From: Parvularcula marina
GTDB lineage: Bacteria > Pseudomonadota > Alphaproteobacteria > Caulobacterales > Parvularculaceae
Direction: 5' to 3'
DNA: 64,000 bases
Assembly (NCBI RefSeq): GCF_003399445.1
Contig: NZ_QUQO01000001.1
Span: forward strand, 989,001 to 1,053,000
Part shown: positions 1-9,079 of the stretch, in pieces
Layout of the letters: each line of letters opens with the position of its first letter
Numbering within the stretch: the first letter of the stretch is position 1
Notes under the pieces: model-generated
What the model was told of the DNA's origin: nothing
Seen by the model: the letters and a program-made list of their open reading frames with translations, nothing else
The model's database searches: none
Program-made: the position numbers and the translations under genes

Positions 1-1089
1 GGCGTTGATGCCCCCCTGACCTTCGGCCCGGACGAGATGGGCCGCCTCAAGGATATTGTCCTGAATGGTCAGTATAAAGCGCGCGAGGGCGGCGGGTATA
101 AATGGGTTGAGGGGATGCGCGAGCGTTACATCGCCGACATCGTCAAGGATGTGAAAATCTCTCGCCCACTGAAAGTCATCGCGGCTTGCGGCAATGGCAC
201 GGCCGGCGCCTATGCGCCCGAGGCCCTCTCCCGCATGGGAGTTGAGGTCATCCCGATGGATGCGGAGCTCGATCACACTTTCCCGAAATATAATCCGAAC
301 CCTGAAGACATGAAAATGCTTCATGAGATGGAAGCGGCGGTCAAGGAACATGGCGCCGATGTCGCGCTCGGCTTTGATGGTGATGGTGACCGCTGCGGCG
401 TTGTCGATAATGAGGGCGTTGAGATCTTTGCCGACAAGATCGGCGTCATGCTGGCCCGCGACCTCTCCAGCCAGCACGAGAAGGCAACCTTCGTCGTCGA
501 TGTCAAATCGACCGGCCTTTTCATGACCGACCCGGTCCTGATCGAGAATGGGGCGACCACGCATTACTGGAAGACCGGCCACTCATATATCAAGCGGCAC
601 ACGACTGATCTTGATGCCCTCGCAGGGTTTGAGAAGTCCGGGCACTTCTTTTTCCGTGAGCCCTATGGACGGGGCTATGATGATGGCCTCGTCGCCGCTG
701 TGGCGATCCTCAAAATGCTCGACCGCAATCCGGACAAGTCGATGGCGGATCTGCGCCGCGCGCTGCCGACGACCTATCAGTCGCCGACCATGTCGCCGCA
801 TTGCGATGACGACAAGAAATACGGCGTCGTTGACCGGATCGTGAAACAGCTTGAAGGCAAGACCGAACTGATCGGCCAGAAAGTCCGTGATGTGAACACC
901 GTCAATGGCGTGCGCATCACTGTCGAGGACGGCACGTGGGGCCTTGTCCGCGCCTCCTCCAACAAGCCCGAGCTTGTCGTCGTGGTCGAAAGCCCGGTCT
1001 CCGAGGAGAACCGCAACGCCATGTTCCACGCGATCGAGAAAGTCATGGCCGGCTATCCCGAAATTGGCGAGTTCAACCAGAAGCTCTAA
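1..1089 (+). CDS. Phosphomannomutase/phosphoglucomutase, 3' part
   Basis: The frame is open from the first base, so the gene starts before the window; about 362 C-terminal residues are visible. It belongs to the alpha-D-phosphohexomutase superfamily, which moves phosphate between C1 and C6 of mannose or glucose for nucleotide-sugar and polysaccharide synthesis in the cytoplasm. Seen: the Mg-binding loop GFDGDGDR (codons near base 370), the sugar-specificity loop GFEKSGH (near base 628) and a C-terminal phosphate-binding region (VRASSNKPE, near base 946). The phosphoserine loop (TASHNP type) must lie upstream and is not visible. The alternative in-window ATG at 37 would cut domain 2 and is unlikely to be the start. 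Mannose versus glucose preference cannot be told. Confidence 0.93.
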   Translation, partial: GVDAPLTFGPDEMGRLKDIVLNGQYKAREGGGYKWVEGMRERYIADIVKDVKISRPLKVIAACGNGTAGAYAPEALSRMGVEVIPMDAELDHTFPKYNPNPEDMKMLHEMEAAVKEHGADVALGFDGDGDRCGVVDNEGVEIFADKIGVMLARDLSSQHEKATFVVDVKSTGLFMTDPVLIENGATTHYWKTGHSYIKRHTTDLDALAGFEKSGHFFFREPYGRGYDDGLVAAVAILKMLDRNPDKSMADLRRALPTTYQSPTMSPHCDDDKKYGVVDRIVKQLEGKTELIGQKVRDVNTVNGVRITVEDGTWGLVRASSNKPELVVVVESPVSEENRNAMFHAIEKVMAGYPEIGEFNQKL

Positions 1090-1150
1090 GTCGGCTTTTG
1101 CATTTCGGCGCCTTTTGTTTTATCGTTTATCGAACAAAAGGGAGATCGAC

Positions 1151-1360
1151 ATGTCACTCGGCAATCTCGCATTGGTGGGGGTGATCATCGCCTTCGCCGT
1201 CTATCTGACGCTGATGATCATCGGCATGATCGCAGCCTTCCCTTACGGCATTATCGGCCTTGTCGTCCTCGGCTTCATGGGCCTGCTTCTGATCGGCGTC
1301 CTGATGCAGCGCGCCGGCGACAAGGAAGACCGTCATTACGTGGACAATGTGAAGGAATGA
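1151..1360 (+). CDS. Small inner-membrane protein, 69 aa
   Basis: A 69-residue protein with an AAGGGAG ribosome-binding site six bases before the ATG. Two hydrophobic segments (about residues 6-30 and 33-53) are followed by a charged C-terminus (AGDKEDRHYVDNVKE), so it is a two-helix inner-membrane hairpin. I do not recognise the family. Its stop codon overlaps the start region of the following YbjQ gene, so the two are probably translated from one message and may act together. Confidence 0.7.
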   Translation: MSLGNLALVGVIIAFAVYLTLMIIGMIAAFPYGIIGLVVLGFMGLLLIGVLMQRAGDKEDRHYVDNVKE

Positions 1361-1362
1361 GT

Positions 1363-1728
1363 ATGCTCGTCGTCACCACCGAACACCTGCCCGGCTATCG
1401 GGTAACGGAATCGCTTGGCCTTGCCCGCGGCAATGTCATCCGTGCAAAGCATGTCGGCAATGACATCATTGCCGGGCTCCGCAATCTCGTCGGCGGCGAA
1501 GTCACCGAATACACCAAGCTGATGGCCGAAGCGCGCGAGCAGGCGATGGACCGCATGATCAAACACGCCGAGAGCCAGGGCGCGGATGCCGTCATCGGCA
1601 TGCGGTTTACGACCTCGCTGATCACGCAAGGCGCCGCTGAGATCCTCGCCTTTGGTACGGCGGTGAAGATCACGGCGGATGCAGGCGGCAGCGGCAATCA
1701 AAGCTCGATGATGCGTCGGATCGACTGA
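1363..1728 (+). CDS. YbjQ/UPF0145 family protein
   Basis: A 121-residue soluble protein of the YbjQ (UPF0145) family, recognised from the LARGNVIRAKHVGND segment, the GGE(V)TEYTKLMAEARE helix and the GADAVIGMRF strand. Members form homopentamers of unknown function, sometimes called heavy-metal-binding. An ATG at 1357 is also in frame, but the GAAGGA ribosome-binding site at 1351-1356 touches it and is spaced six bases from the ATG at 1363, so I chose the latter. It follows the 69-aa membrane protein directly. Confidence 0.85.
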   Translation: MLVVTTEHLPGYRVTESLGLARGNVIRAKHVGNDIIAGLRNLVGGEVTEYTKLMAEAREQAMDRMIKHAESQGADAVIGMRFTTSLITQGAAEILAFGTAVKITADAGGSGNQSSMMRRID

Positions 1729-1751
1729 ACTTCGATTTAGAGGACCATACC

Positions 1752-2585
1752 ATGCGTAGACTGATCTCTTCTGCTTTATGTTTCACGGCAATTGGTCTCG
1801 CCACCGCGCCAGCATTCGCCGAACAGCCTGTGCTGGAACGCCAATGGCTGACGGATGGATTCACAAATCCCGAAGGCGTCGCGGCAGCACCTGATGGCTC
1901 CTATTTCATCTCGAATGTCGCAGGGTGGGCTGCCGAGGCGGATGGTGAGGGCTGGATTTCTGTCATGTCCGCAGATGGTGCATTACTCACCGAAAAATGG
2001 GCCGAGGGCCTTGATGCGCCCAAGGGCATGGTCGTGCATGACGGTATTCTTTACGTCGCCGACATCACGATTGTCCGTCGTTATGACATCAAGACCAGGG
2101 AAGCCCTTCCGCCCCTCCCCGCGCCCGGCGCCAAATTCCTGAACGACATGACCGTCTGGCATGGCCATGTACTGGTCTCGGATTCGCAGGGCGCAAGCAT
2201 TTATACGTTGACGGATCAAGGCTTTAAAATCTGGGCGCAGGACGAAGATCGCCTCGGCGGGATCAATGGCCTGCTCGGCGATGGCGACCGCCTGCTCGTG
2301 TCCACAATGTCGACCGGCAGCCTGCTGGAAGTCGACAAGGACAAGAACTGGACGAAGATCGCCTCAGGCATGGTGGATGCGGACGGTATTGGCATCGTGC
2401 CCGGCGGTTATCTTGTCTAGGCCTGGCGCGGCGAGATCTATTTCGTCAGCAATGAAGGTGATGTCACTTCGCTGCTGAATACGCGCGAGGAAGGCATCAA
2501 GCAGAATGATCTCTCGGTCTTCGGTGACTTGATCATCGTGCCCAACTGGGACCCCAGCACGGTGTCCGCGTGGAAGCTGAAATAA
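1752..2585 (+). pseudogene. SMP-30/gluconolactonase-like secreted protein interrupted by an in-frame amber codon
   Basis: A signal peptide (residues 1-23, ending AFA) and a beta-propeller of the SMP-30/YncE type (repeats NPEGVAAAPDGSYFIS, DAPKGMVVHDGILYVAD, DGIGIVPGGYLV) are encoded from the ATG at 1752. Codon 223 is TAG (2418-2420). The same frame then continues for 54 more sensible codons (AWRGEIYFVSNEG ... VSAWKLK) to TAA at 2583-2585. Family members have Ser-Ser-Trp or similar at this place (YLVSSW), so a single C-to-A change of TCG would explain the stop. The product would lose its last propeller strands. A recent null mutation, a sequencing error and amber readthrough remain possible. 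The hairpin terminator follows at once. Confidence 0.75.
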
Positions 2586-2616
2586 AAAAGCGGCGCTGCA
2601 GCGCCGCTTTTCTTTT
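2585..2616. terminator. Bidirectional rho-independent terminator
   Basis: The perfect palindrome GCGGCGCTGCAGCGCCGC at 2590-2607 has A5 before it and TTTTCTTTT after it, so it works on both strands. It lies between the convergent SMP-30-like gene and mdh. Confidence 0.9.
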
Positions 2617-2631
2617 GAAATACTAGGCTTT

Positions 2632-3708
<1,077 letters not shown>

Positions 3709-4344
3709 TCAATTTGCCTCTGCCGCCTGCATGGCCGCGATGAGCTCTCCGTCCCGCGCCTTGGCCTTCAGATAGGCGGGCCGGTCCGTCAGCCGGGCGG
3801 CATAAGCCTCAAAGCCGGGCTTTTTCGGCAGGGTGCCGAACTGCAAGCCCCAGATGATCTGGCTGCCGACATAGACATCGGCGGCGGTGAATCGGTCGCC
3901 CGCAGCGAAATCCTTGCCATCGAACGCCGTCTCGAAAGCGTTGACCGTCCGCTCGTAACTGCCAAAGCCGACTGTGCCTTCCTTTTGCGGCCCTTCAGGC
4001 ACCCATCCCATGGAGTTGGCGGTAATGGCTTGCTCGACCGGGCCCGCCGCAAAGAACATCCAGCGATAATAATCGGCGCGCTCCTCCGGCTTTGGCGCCA
4101 GCCCTTTTTCAGGGAAGGCTTCGGCCAGATAGGCACAGATCGCCGCGCATTCGGTGACGACCTTCCCGTCGTGCCGGATGGCAGGGACTTTCCCCATCGG
4201 ATTGATCGCCAGATAGGCATCAGACTTCATCTCCGGCCCATAGGTCAGGATGTGCTCCTCATAGGGCTCACCGACCTCCTCCAGCATCCATCGGATGATC
4301 TGGGACCGGGACATCGGGTTTGTGTAGAATTCAATACCTGCCAT
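3709..4344 (-). CDS. Glutathione S-transferase family protein
   Basis: 211 residues. An N-terminal thioredoxin-fold domain (IEFYTNPMSRSQIIRWMLEE, with the cis-proline motif KVPAI and the glutathione gamma-glutamyl contact TECAAI) is followed by an all-helical C-terminal domain (FTAADVYVGSQI, the N-capping box). The Ser-Arg in NPMSRSQ is where the catalytic Ser/Tyr lies. A longer open frame begins at 4428, but GAGGGA sits nine bases before the ATG at 4344 and the fold starts there. The substrate is unknown. It is probably a detoxification enzyme. It stands upstream of mdh on the same strand, about 95 bases apart. Confidence 0.88.
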   Translation of the reverse strand: MAGIEFYTNPMSRSQIIRWMLEEVGEPYEEHILTYGPEMKSDAYLAINPMGKVPAIRHDGKVVTECAAICAYLAEAFPEKGLAPKPEERADYYRWMFFAAGPVEQAITANSMGWVPEGPQKEGTVGFGSYERTVNAFETAFDGKDFAAGDRFTAADVYVGSQIIWGLQFGTLPKKPGFEAYAARLTDRPAYLKAKARDGELIAAMQAAEAN

Positions 4345-4481
4345 CTGCAGTTCCCTCATACGCGGCATGATCACTGTGCCGGTGGCAGCGACCGGCCCGC
4401 AAGCACCCCGCGCAGTGCAAAGCTTCACGGGCGGCCCCAGCCGGGTTACGACAAGGCAAGTTTGTCTGGGAGGACATTTTC

Positions 4482-6488
4482 ATGCGTCGTACCACCCTTG
4501 CTCTGGCCATGATGGCTGGCACCATGCTCACAGCCCATGCCGCAGCGGAAACCCCGCTGACCCCGGAGGACATGTTCAAGGTCCGCCATGTCGGCTCCGT
4601 CACCATGTCGCCGGATGGCAGCCATGTCGCCTATACCCTGTCGAGAATGCCCGACATCCTAAATGGCGAGGACAATGGCAGCTCTTCATCAGAAGTCCTT
4701 ATCGCCACAGCCGCCGGTCAGTCGCGGATCTATCTCTCGGCAGATGTCGGCGCTTACAGCCTTGGCTGGAAGGATGAGACGACCCTGACTTATCTTGCGA
4801 GCGATGACGGCAAGACCGCTCTCTTCACGCTCGATATCACCGGCGGCGCGCCGCAAAAGCTCTTCTCCTTTGATGAGAGCATCCGCTCTTACGATCTCGC
4901 TGATGACGGCAAGGTGATCTTCTTCTCCGCCCGCGATGCAAGCGACCCCAAGGACAAACAGCTCGAGAACATGGGCTTTGACGCCAACATCATCGATGAG
5001 GATTACAGCTTCACCCGGCTTTACCGCTATGACGCCACCGCCGGTGAGACGACCTCGTTTGATCTTGAAGGTCAGGTCTCTTCATTTGATGCGTCTGCGG
5101 ATGGTGATCGCGTCGTGGTTGCCCTCGCCCCCACCCCGCTGGTCGGCGATGACATCATCAACCGGACATACCACATCATCGACGGCGATGATGGCGACGT
5201 GCAAAGCGTCATCGATACCAAGGGCAAGATCGGCAAGGCCGAATTCTCCCCGGACGGACGGCGCATCGCCTTTCTTGCCGGCGTCGACCGTCAGGATCCG
5301 ATCGCCCATACACTTGCCGTCGCCAATGCACGGAATGGTGAGTTCACATTCCTGACCAAGGATCTGGCCGATCAGGTCGATTTTGCGTGGGCGGATAATG
5401 GCAGCCTGCACCTCCTTACCCATCGCGGGACGAGCAGCGAATACGCTCGCATGTCCCTCAGTGGACAGAGCAGCGGTGATGCCGTCCATGAGGGCTATGT
5501 TGCACGCAGCATTTCCGCCGCTGGCGGTAGCTACGCGATTGCAGCGGATGCGCCGGACCGTCCGCGTGCGCTCTATGTCTCGCAAGGCGGGGATTTGAGC
5601 AAATGGACGAGCCATAATGACTGGCTTGCAGACAAGACCCTCGGCAATCAGGAAGTCGTCACCTGGACCGCGCGCGACGGCATCGAGGTCGAAGGCCTCC
5701 TGATCACACCGAAAGGCCGCAAGCCCTCAAGAGGCTGGCCGATGATCACCGTCGTTCATGGCGGGCCGGAAGCGCATTATTCGAATGGCTGGGTCACCGG
5801 CTATTCAACGCCCGGCCATTTTGGCGCAACGTCAGGCTATGCAGTCTTTTACCCGAACTATCGCGGCTCAACCGGCCGCGGGGTGGACTTTGCCAAGCTC
5901 GACCATCTTGATCCGCCTGCCGCCGAATTCAACGACATCGTCGACGGCATTGAGGCGCTTGCCGAAGCAGGGACCATCAACAAGGATAAGGTCGGGATCA
6001 CCGGCGGCTCTTATGGTGGTTATGCATCCGCCTGGGGCGCAACAGCCCTGTCCGAGCATTTTGCGGCGGCCGTCGTCTTTGTGGCGCTGACCGACCTCAT
6101 CTCCTTCTCGGGGACGACGGATATCCCCGAGGAAATGTCGGACAGCCATTTCCAGATGTACCCGGAAGGAAACTGGCAGACCTATCTTGAGCAGAGCCCG
6201 GTCTATCATGCCGCAAACAGCAAGACGCCGACGCTGATCCTGCATGGCGAAGCGGACCCGCGCGTCCACCCCTCGCAATCGCTTGAGCTCTTCCGCTACC
6301 TCAAGCGGGTCGGTCAGGCACCGGTACGGCTTGTCACCTATCCCGGTGAAGGCCACGGCAACCGCCGGGCCGCCGCGCAATATGACTATTCCCTCCGGCT
6401 GATGCGCTGGATGGACACGTTCCTCAAAGGGGATGCTGAAGAGATGCCGGGTCACGACCTTGATAAGGTCCGTGCCCTCGCAAAATAA
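4482..6488 (+). CDS. S9 family (prolyl oligopeptidase-type) secreted serine peptidase
   Basis: 668 residues. A signal peptide (about 1-22, ending AHAAA) sends it to the periplasm. Residues 25-400 form a WD40-like beta-propeller (TPEDMFKVRHVGSVTMSPDGSHVAY and further repeats). The C-terminal alpha/beta hydrolase carries the triad Ser510 (GGSYGGYAS), Asp592 (GEADPRVHP) and His625 (GEGHGNRR). This arrangement matches dipeptidyl/acylaminoacyl peptidases that cut short peptides. The ribosome-binding site GGGAGGA is 7 bases before the ATG. It is monocistronic, convergent with the dienelactone hydrolase gene. Confidence 0.93.
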   Translation: MRRTTLALAMMAGTMLTAHAAAETPLTPEDMFKVRHVGSVTMSPDGSHVAYTLSRMPDILNGEDNGSSSSEVLIATAAGQSRIYLSADVGAYSLGWKDETTLTYLASDDGKTALFTLDITGGAPQKLFSFDESIRSYDLADDGKVIFFSARDASDPKDKQLENMGFDANIIDEDYSFTRLYRYDATAGETTSFDLEGQVSSFDASADGDRVVVALAPTPLVGDDIINRTYHIIDGDDGDVQSVIDTKGKIGKAEFSPDGRRIAFLAGVDRQDPIAHTLAVANARNGEFTFLTKDLADQVDFAWADNGSLHLLTHRGTSSEYARMSLSGQSSGDAVHEGYVARSISAAGGSYAIAADAPDRPRALYVSQGGDLSKWTSHNDWLADKTLGNQEVVTWTARDGIEVEGLLITPKGRKPSRGWPMITVVHGGPEAHYSNGWVTGYSTPGHFGATSGYAVFYPNYRGSTGRGVDFAKLDHLDPPAAEFNDIVDGIEALAEAGTINKDKVGITGGSYGGYASAWGATALSEHFAAAVVFVALTDLISFSGTTDIPEEMSDSHFQMYPEGNWQTYLEQSPVYHAANSKTPTLILHGEADPRVHPSQSLELFRYLKRVGQAPVRLVTYPGEGHGNRRAAAQYDYSLRLMRWMDTFLKGDAEEMPGHDLDKVRALAK

Positions 6489-6497
6489 GAACGAGGC

Positions 6498-6522
6498 GGG
6501 AGGAGCCCCAAAAGCTCCTCCC
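6498..6522. terminator. Hairpin between convergent genes
   Basis: GGGAGGAGC (6498-6506) pairs with GCTCCTCCC (6514-6522) across a 7-base loop. No clear T-run follows on either strand, so it may be a weak terminator or an mRNA end-protecting stem for the S9 peptidase and the convergent hydrolase transcripts. Confidence 0.55.
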
Positions 6523-6530
6523 CCATTCGC

Positions 6531-7247
6531 TCAGTCAAAAAGCTCAGCGAGGAAGTTCTCGAACGCCGCCCATGAGCGTGCTTCCGCCGTCATGTCGTAT
6601 TTGAGCCCCAGATCAGGATTGTTCGCATCCTGATTGGTGAAGGCGTGTTTGACTCCGCCATAAAGGTGGAGCTGCCAATCCGCTTTGCGCGCCGTCATTT
6701 CATCCGTGAACGCCCGTTGATCGTCAGTGCCCGCCATCGGATCCTCATAGCCCTGAAACGCGATGACCTTAGGCTTGATGTCATCGCCCTCTTCATTCGT
6801 CGTCCCGAAGAGCGAGTGAAACGCCGTCACCCCGAGGACCGGCGCATTGATCCGCCCCATATCGAGGGCGCAGAGCCCACCGAAGCAATAGCCAGAAACG
6901 GCGGTCCGATCGACATCGACCTCGTCGAGCGCCTTCATCTGACCGAGCGCGGCCAGAAGGCGGGTACGGAGTTCATCGCGTTCCTCGAGCAGTGGCGTGA
7001 TCAGGGCCTGGCACTCTTCTGTCGTATTGCCGCGGCGACCCTTGCCGAAGACATCCGCCGAAAAGCCGACATAGCCCAGCTCGGCGATCCGCTTTGCGGC
7101 AATCTCCTCATGCTCTTTGCGTCCGCCCCAGGCATGGCAGATCATGACGGCCGGTCGCGGCCCCGATTGTTCATCATCCCAGGCCACAAACCCGTCATAA
7201 GGCGCACCGCCCAGATCATACTCCACCAGCTTTGTCGTCACTGTCAT
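6531..7247 (-). CDS. Dienelactone hydrolase family protein
   Basis: 238 residues, a single alpha/beta-hydrolase domain. Catalytic residues: Cys121 (GYCFGG), Asp169 (GYEDP) and His201 (GVKHAF). Cys instead of Ser as nucleophile is the mark of the dienelactone hydrolase family, which opens lactones in haloaromatic breakdown, although most members have unknown substrates. There is no signal peptide. AGGAG lies seven bases before the ATG. No aromatic-degradation genes are nearby, so a pathway role cannot be given. Confidence 0.92.
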   Translation of the reverse strand: MTVTTKLVEYDLGGAPYDGFVAWDDEQSGPRPAVMICHAWGGRKEHEEIAAKRIAELGYVGFSADVFGKGRRGNTTEECQALITPLLEERDELRTRLLAALGQMKALDEVDVDRTAVSGYCFGGLCALDMGRINAPVLGVTAFHSLFGTTNEEGDDIKPKVIAFQGYEDPMAGTDDQRAFTDEMTARKADWQLHLYGGVKHAFTNQDANNPDLGLKYDMTAEARSWAAFENFLAELFD

Positions 7248-7358
7248 CGCTCACTCCTGTTTCGGCCTTCTCTGCGTCCTTAGCGAAATTCCGCGCATGA
7301 CCAATATTCCACTGGCAGTCGAAGCTCATCACCTTATGGTCCCCTCCAAGTCTGATGG

Positions 7359-8030
7359 ATGCCAAGCATGATTTTCGCCCTCTCCCTCCTCACTATCTCC
7401 GCGCCCCTGCCGGCAGAACTTTCCGAAGCGTTGGAAAGCCCCGAAGACGCCCCTCTGCCTGTCTATGTTGCGGCATATGAAACGAGCGAGCTCAACGTCA
7501 CAGCGAAGGTTGATCCCGCACAGCCTGAAGGACAGCGCATCACTGTCCTCTCCCCCAGGCGCGAAGACTGGCCCAAGGGGCTTGAGAAACAACTTGCAGA
7601 ATTTGAGGCGGACACGGATGGCGATATCTGGTGTGATACTGCCGAAGAGCTGATCGGCGGGGATGTTGCGGAAATCTCGCGGGATGAGCATTCCATTTCC
7701 TACCGCTTCCCAATGGCCATCGAGGAAGGGGGCGATAAGGCCGACAAGGCCTTCGCGGATGCATCTCATGGAGAAGTCGATATTACGCGCACAGATGATG
7801 TTTCTTGGCGTGTCGCCGCGCTGAGGATTCGTCTCGACAAGCCCTTCAAGCCAGCCATGGTCGCCAAGGTGACAAAGCTTGATGTCGATATCAGCTGCTC
7901 ACCTGCCGCCAACGGACGCATGTATCAGGCGAGAACACAAACCGGCATTGAAGGCTCCGCCTTCGGCCGAAGCTTTTCCGAAACAGAAGTGATGGAATTG
8001 CGAAGCGTCAGCCTGCCTTCCGCCAACTGA
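7359..8030 (+). CDS. Hypothetical secreted protein, 223 aa
   Basis: I do not recognise it. An N-terminal hydrophobic stretch (MIFALSLLTISAPLPA) looks like a signal peptide, followed by a mixed acidic domain with only two cysteines in the mature part (IWCDTA and DISCSP), which could form a disulfide in the periplasm. The start is uncertain: ATG at 7359 or at 7368, neither with a strong ribosome-binding site. It is flanked by the divergent hydrolase gene and the convergent SRPBCC gene, so it is probably transcribed alone. Confidence 0.6.
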   Translation: MPSMIFALSLLTISAPLPAELSEALESPEDAPLPVYVAAYETSELNVTAKVDPAQPEGQRITVLSPRREDWPKGLEKQLAEFEADTDGDIWCDTAEELIGGDVAEISRDEHSISYRFPMAIEEGGDKADKAFADASHGEVDITRTDDVSWRVAALRIRLDKPFKPAMVAKVTKLDVDISCSPAANGRMYQARTQTGIEGSAFGRSFSETEVMELRSVSLPSAN

Positions 8031-8042
8031 CAGATCCGTGCC

Positions 8043-8480
8043 TCACTCCTGTGCTTCGGCACGCGCCTTCAACGCTTCATTGAGGGCAGGATATAAGGGT
8101 GCCGCCCGCGCATTGAGGACGGGCCGTAGAAAGAGCGGCCCGAGCCCGAAATAGACTTCCCCATGGATGAAGCGGGTCGTCTCCCCCACCGGATGCAGCT
8201 CGAAGAAATGATGGCCGATAAAGGTCACCGGATTACCGCCGCGCCATTCGAGCCTTCGGCCCGGAATGACTTCATGGACCTTCCCGCCCATTCGGCGGCG
8301 ACTTCCCTTCGCGTCCGTTACGATAAAGCGCAGATCGGATCCGACTTCCGGCTTGCCCGACATCTCGGTCAGCATCGGGTTCCAGTCATCATATCCGGCA
8401 AAATCCGTCAGGATCGCCCAGACCCGTTCGGCGCTCGCGTCGATCAATGTCTCCGCCACGACTTTATAGTGCAGACTCAT
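8043..8480 (-). CDS. SRPBCC (START-like) domain protein
   Basis: 145 residues forming one helix-grip lipid/ligand-binding fold. The opening strand ETLIDASAERVWAILTDFAGYDDWNPML is typical of the polyketide cyclase/SRPBCC superfamily, and the C-terminal long helix (PVLNARAAPLYPALNEALKARAE) closes the cavity. A longer open frame starts at 8624, but the fold begins at the ATG at 8480 and AAGGGA precedes it. The ligand is unknown. Confidence 0.82.
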   Translation of the reverse strand: MSLHYKVVAETLIDASAERVWAILTDFAGYDDWNPMLTEMSGKPEVGSDLRFIVTDAKGSRRRMGGKVHEVIPGRRLEWRGGNPVTFIGHHFFELHPVGETTRFIHGEVYFGLGPLFLRPVLNARAAPLYPALNEALKARAEAQE

Positions 8481-8613
8481 CCCGGTCCCTTCGTTCTTGT
8501 GTCTGCTCCCCGCTCCGCTTTTGTCACGTATTTGCGTGAAACGCATAATCGCCATTACATGCTGCCTGCAAGCATGCCATTTCCCACATTGCCAGTTTTG
8601 ATGGAGAGATGGA

Positions 8614-8958
8614 GTGACAAACACGGCAGAGGAGCGGAGTTACGCGGCAAATTCGATTTCCGGTATGGTTCGCGAATATGAGCGGAACCTGCTCGAGTTG
8701 GCCGAGACGTTACGTCAGGGTGGCGCTTCCGAGGATGTTGCCCTCCAGCGGAAGATCCGCGGCCTTCAGCTTTCCAACAAATGGATCATCGCCGATGCCA
8801 TCGCCACCGATTGCCATGAGCTCGATGATCTTCGCGCCAAGCTCGAACTTTGGCGCCTGTCCGTCCTCGGTACGCATGGTGAGCGGCCCCGGTCACCTGA
8901 GGAAGAACTGATCGCTTCAGTTCAGGATGATCTTGCGCGGCTGTCCCTCGACAAGTGA
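8614..8958 (+). CDS. Hypothetical helical protein, 114 aa
   Basis: The reading frame starts with GTG at 8614 behind GGAGAGATGGA. The product is predicted to be nearly all alpha-helical and charged (MVREYERNLLELAETLRQ and DDLRAKLELWRLSVL) with no membrane segment. Family unknown. It diverges from the SRPBCC gene across a 133-base gap and converges on aspS. Confidence 0.5.
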   Translation: MTNTAEERSYAANSISGMVREYERNLLELAETLRQGGASEDVALQRKIRGLQLSNKWIIADAIATDCHELDDLRAKLELWRLSVLGTHGERPRSPEEELIASVQDDLARLSLDK

Positions 8959-9009
8959 CCCTTCGGGCCAGCTTGCGTTCTGATTTAGTCTTTTTACCAG
9001 CGTACTGAT

Positions 9010-9040
9010 GAAAAATGCCGACGAGAGACCCCGCCGGCAT
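9010..9040 (-). terminator. Rho-independent terminator of aspS
   Basis: On the minus strand ATGCCGGCG (9040-9032) pairs with CGTCGGCAT (9023-9015), one G-T pair, followed by TTTTT. It lies 40 bases past the aspS stop and faces the convergent 114-aa gene. Confidence 0.8.
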
Positions 9041-9079
9041 GATCTATTGTCCAAATTTCGGGAGTGAAAAGGCCTGACG

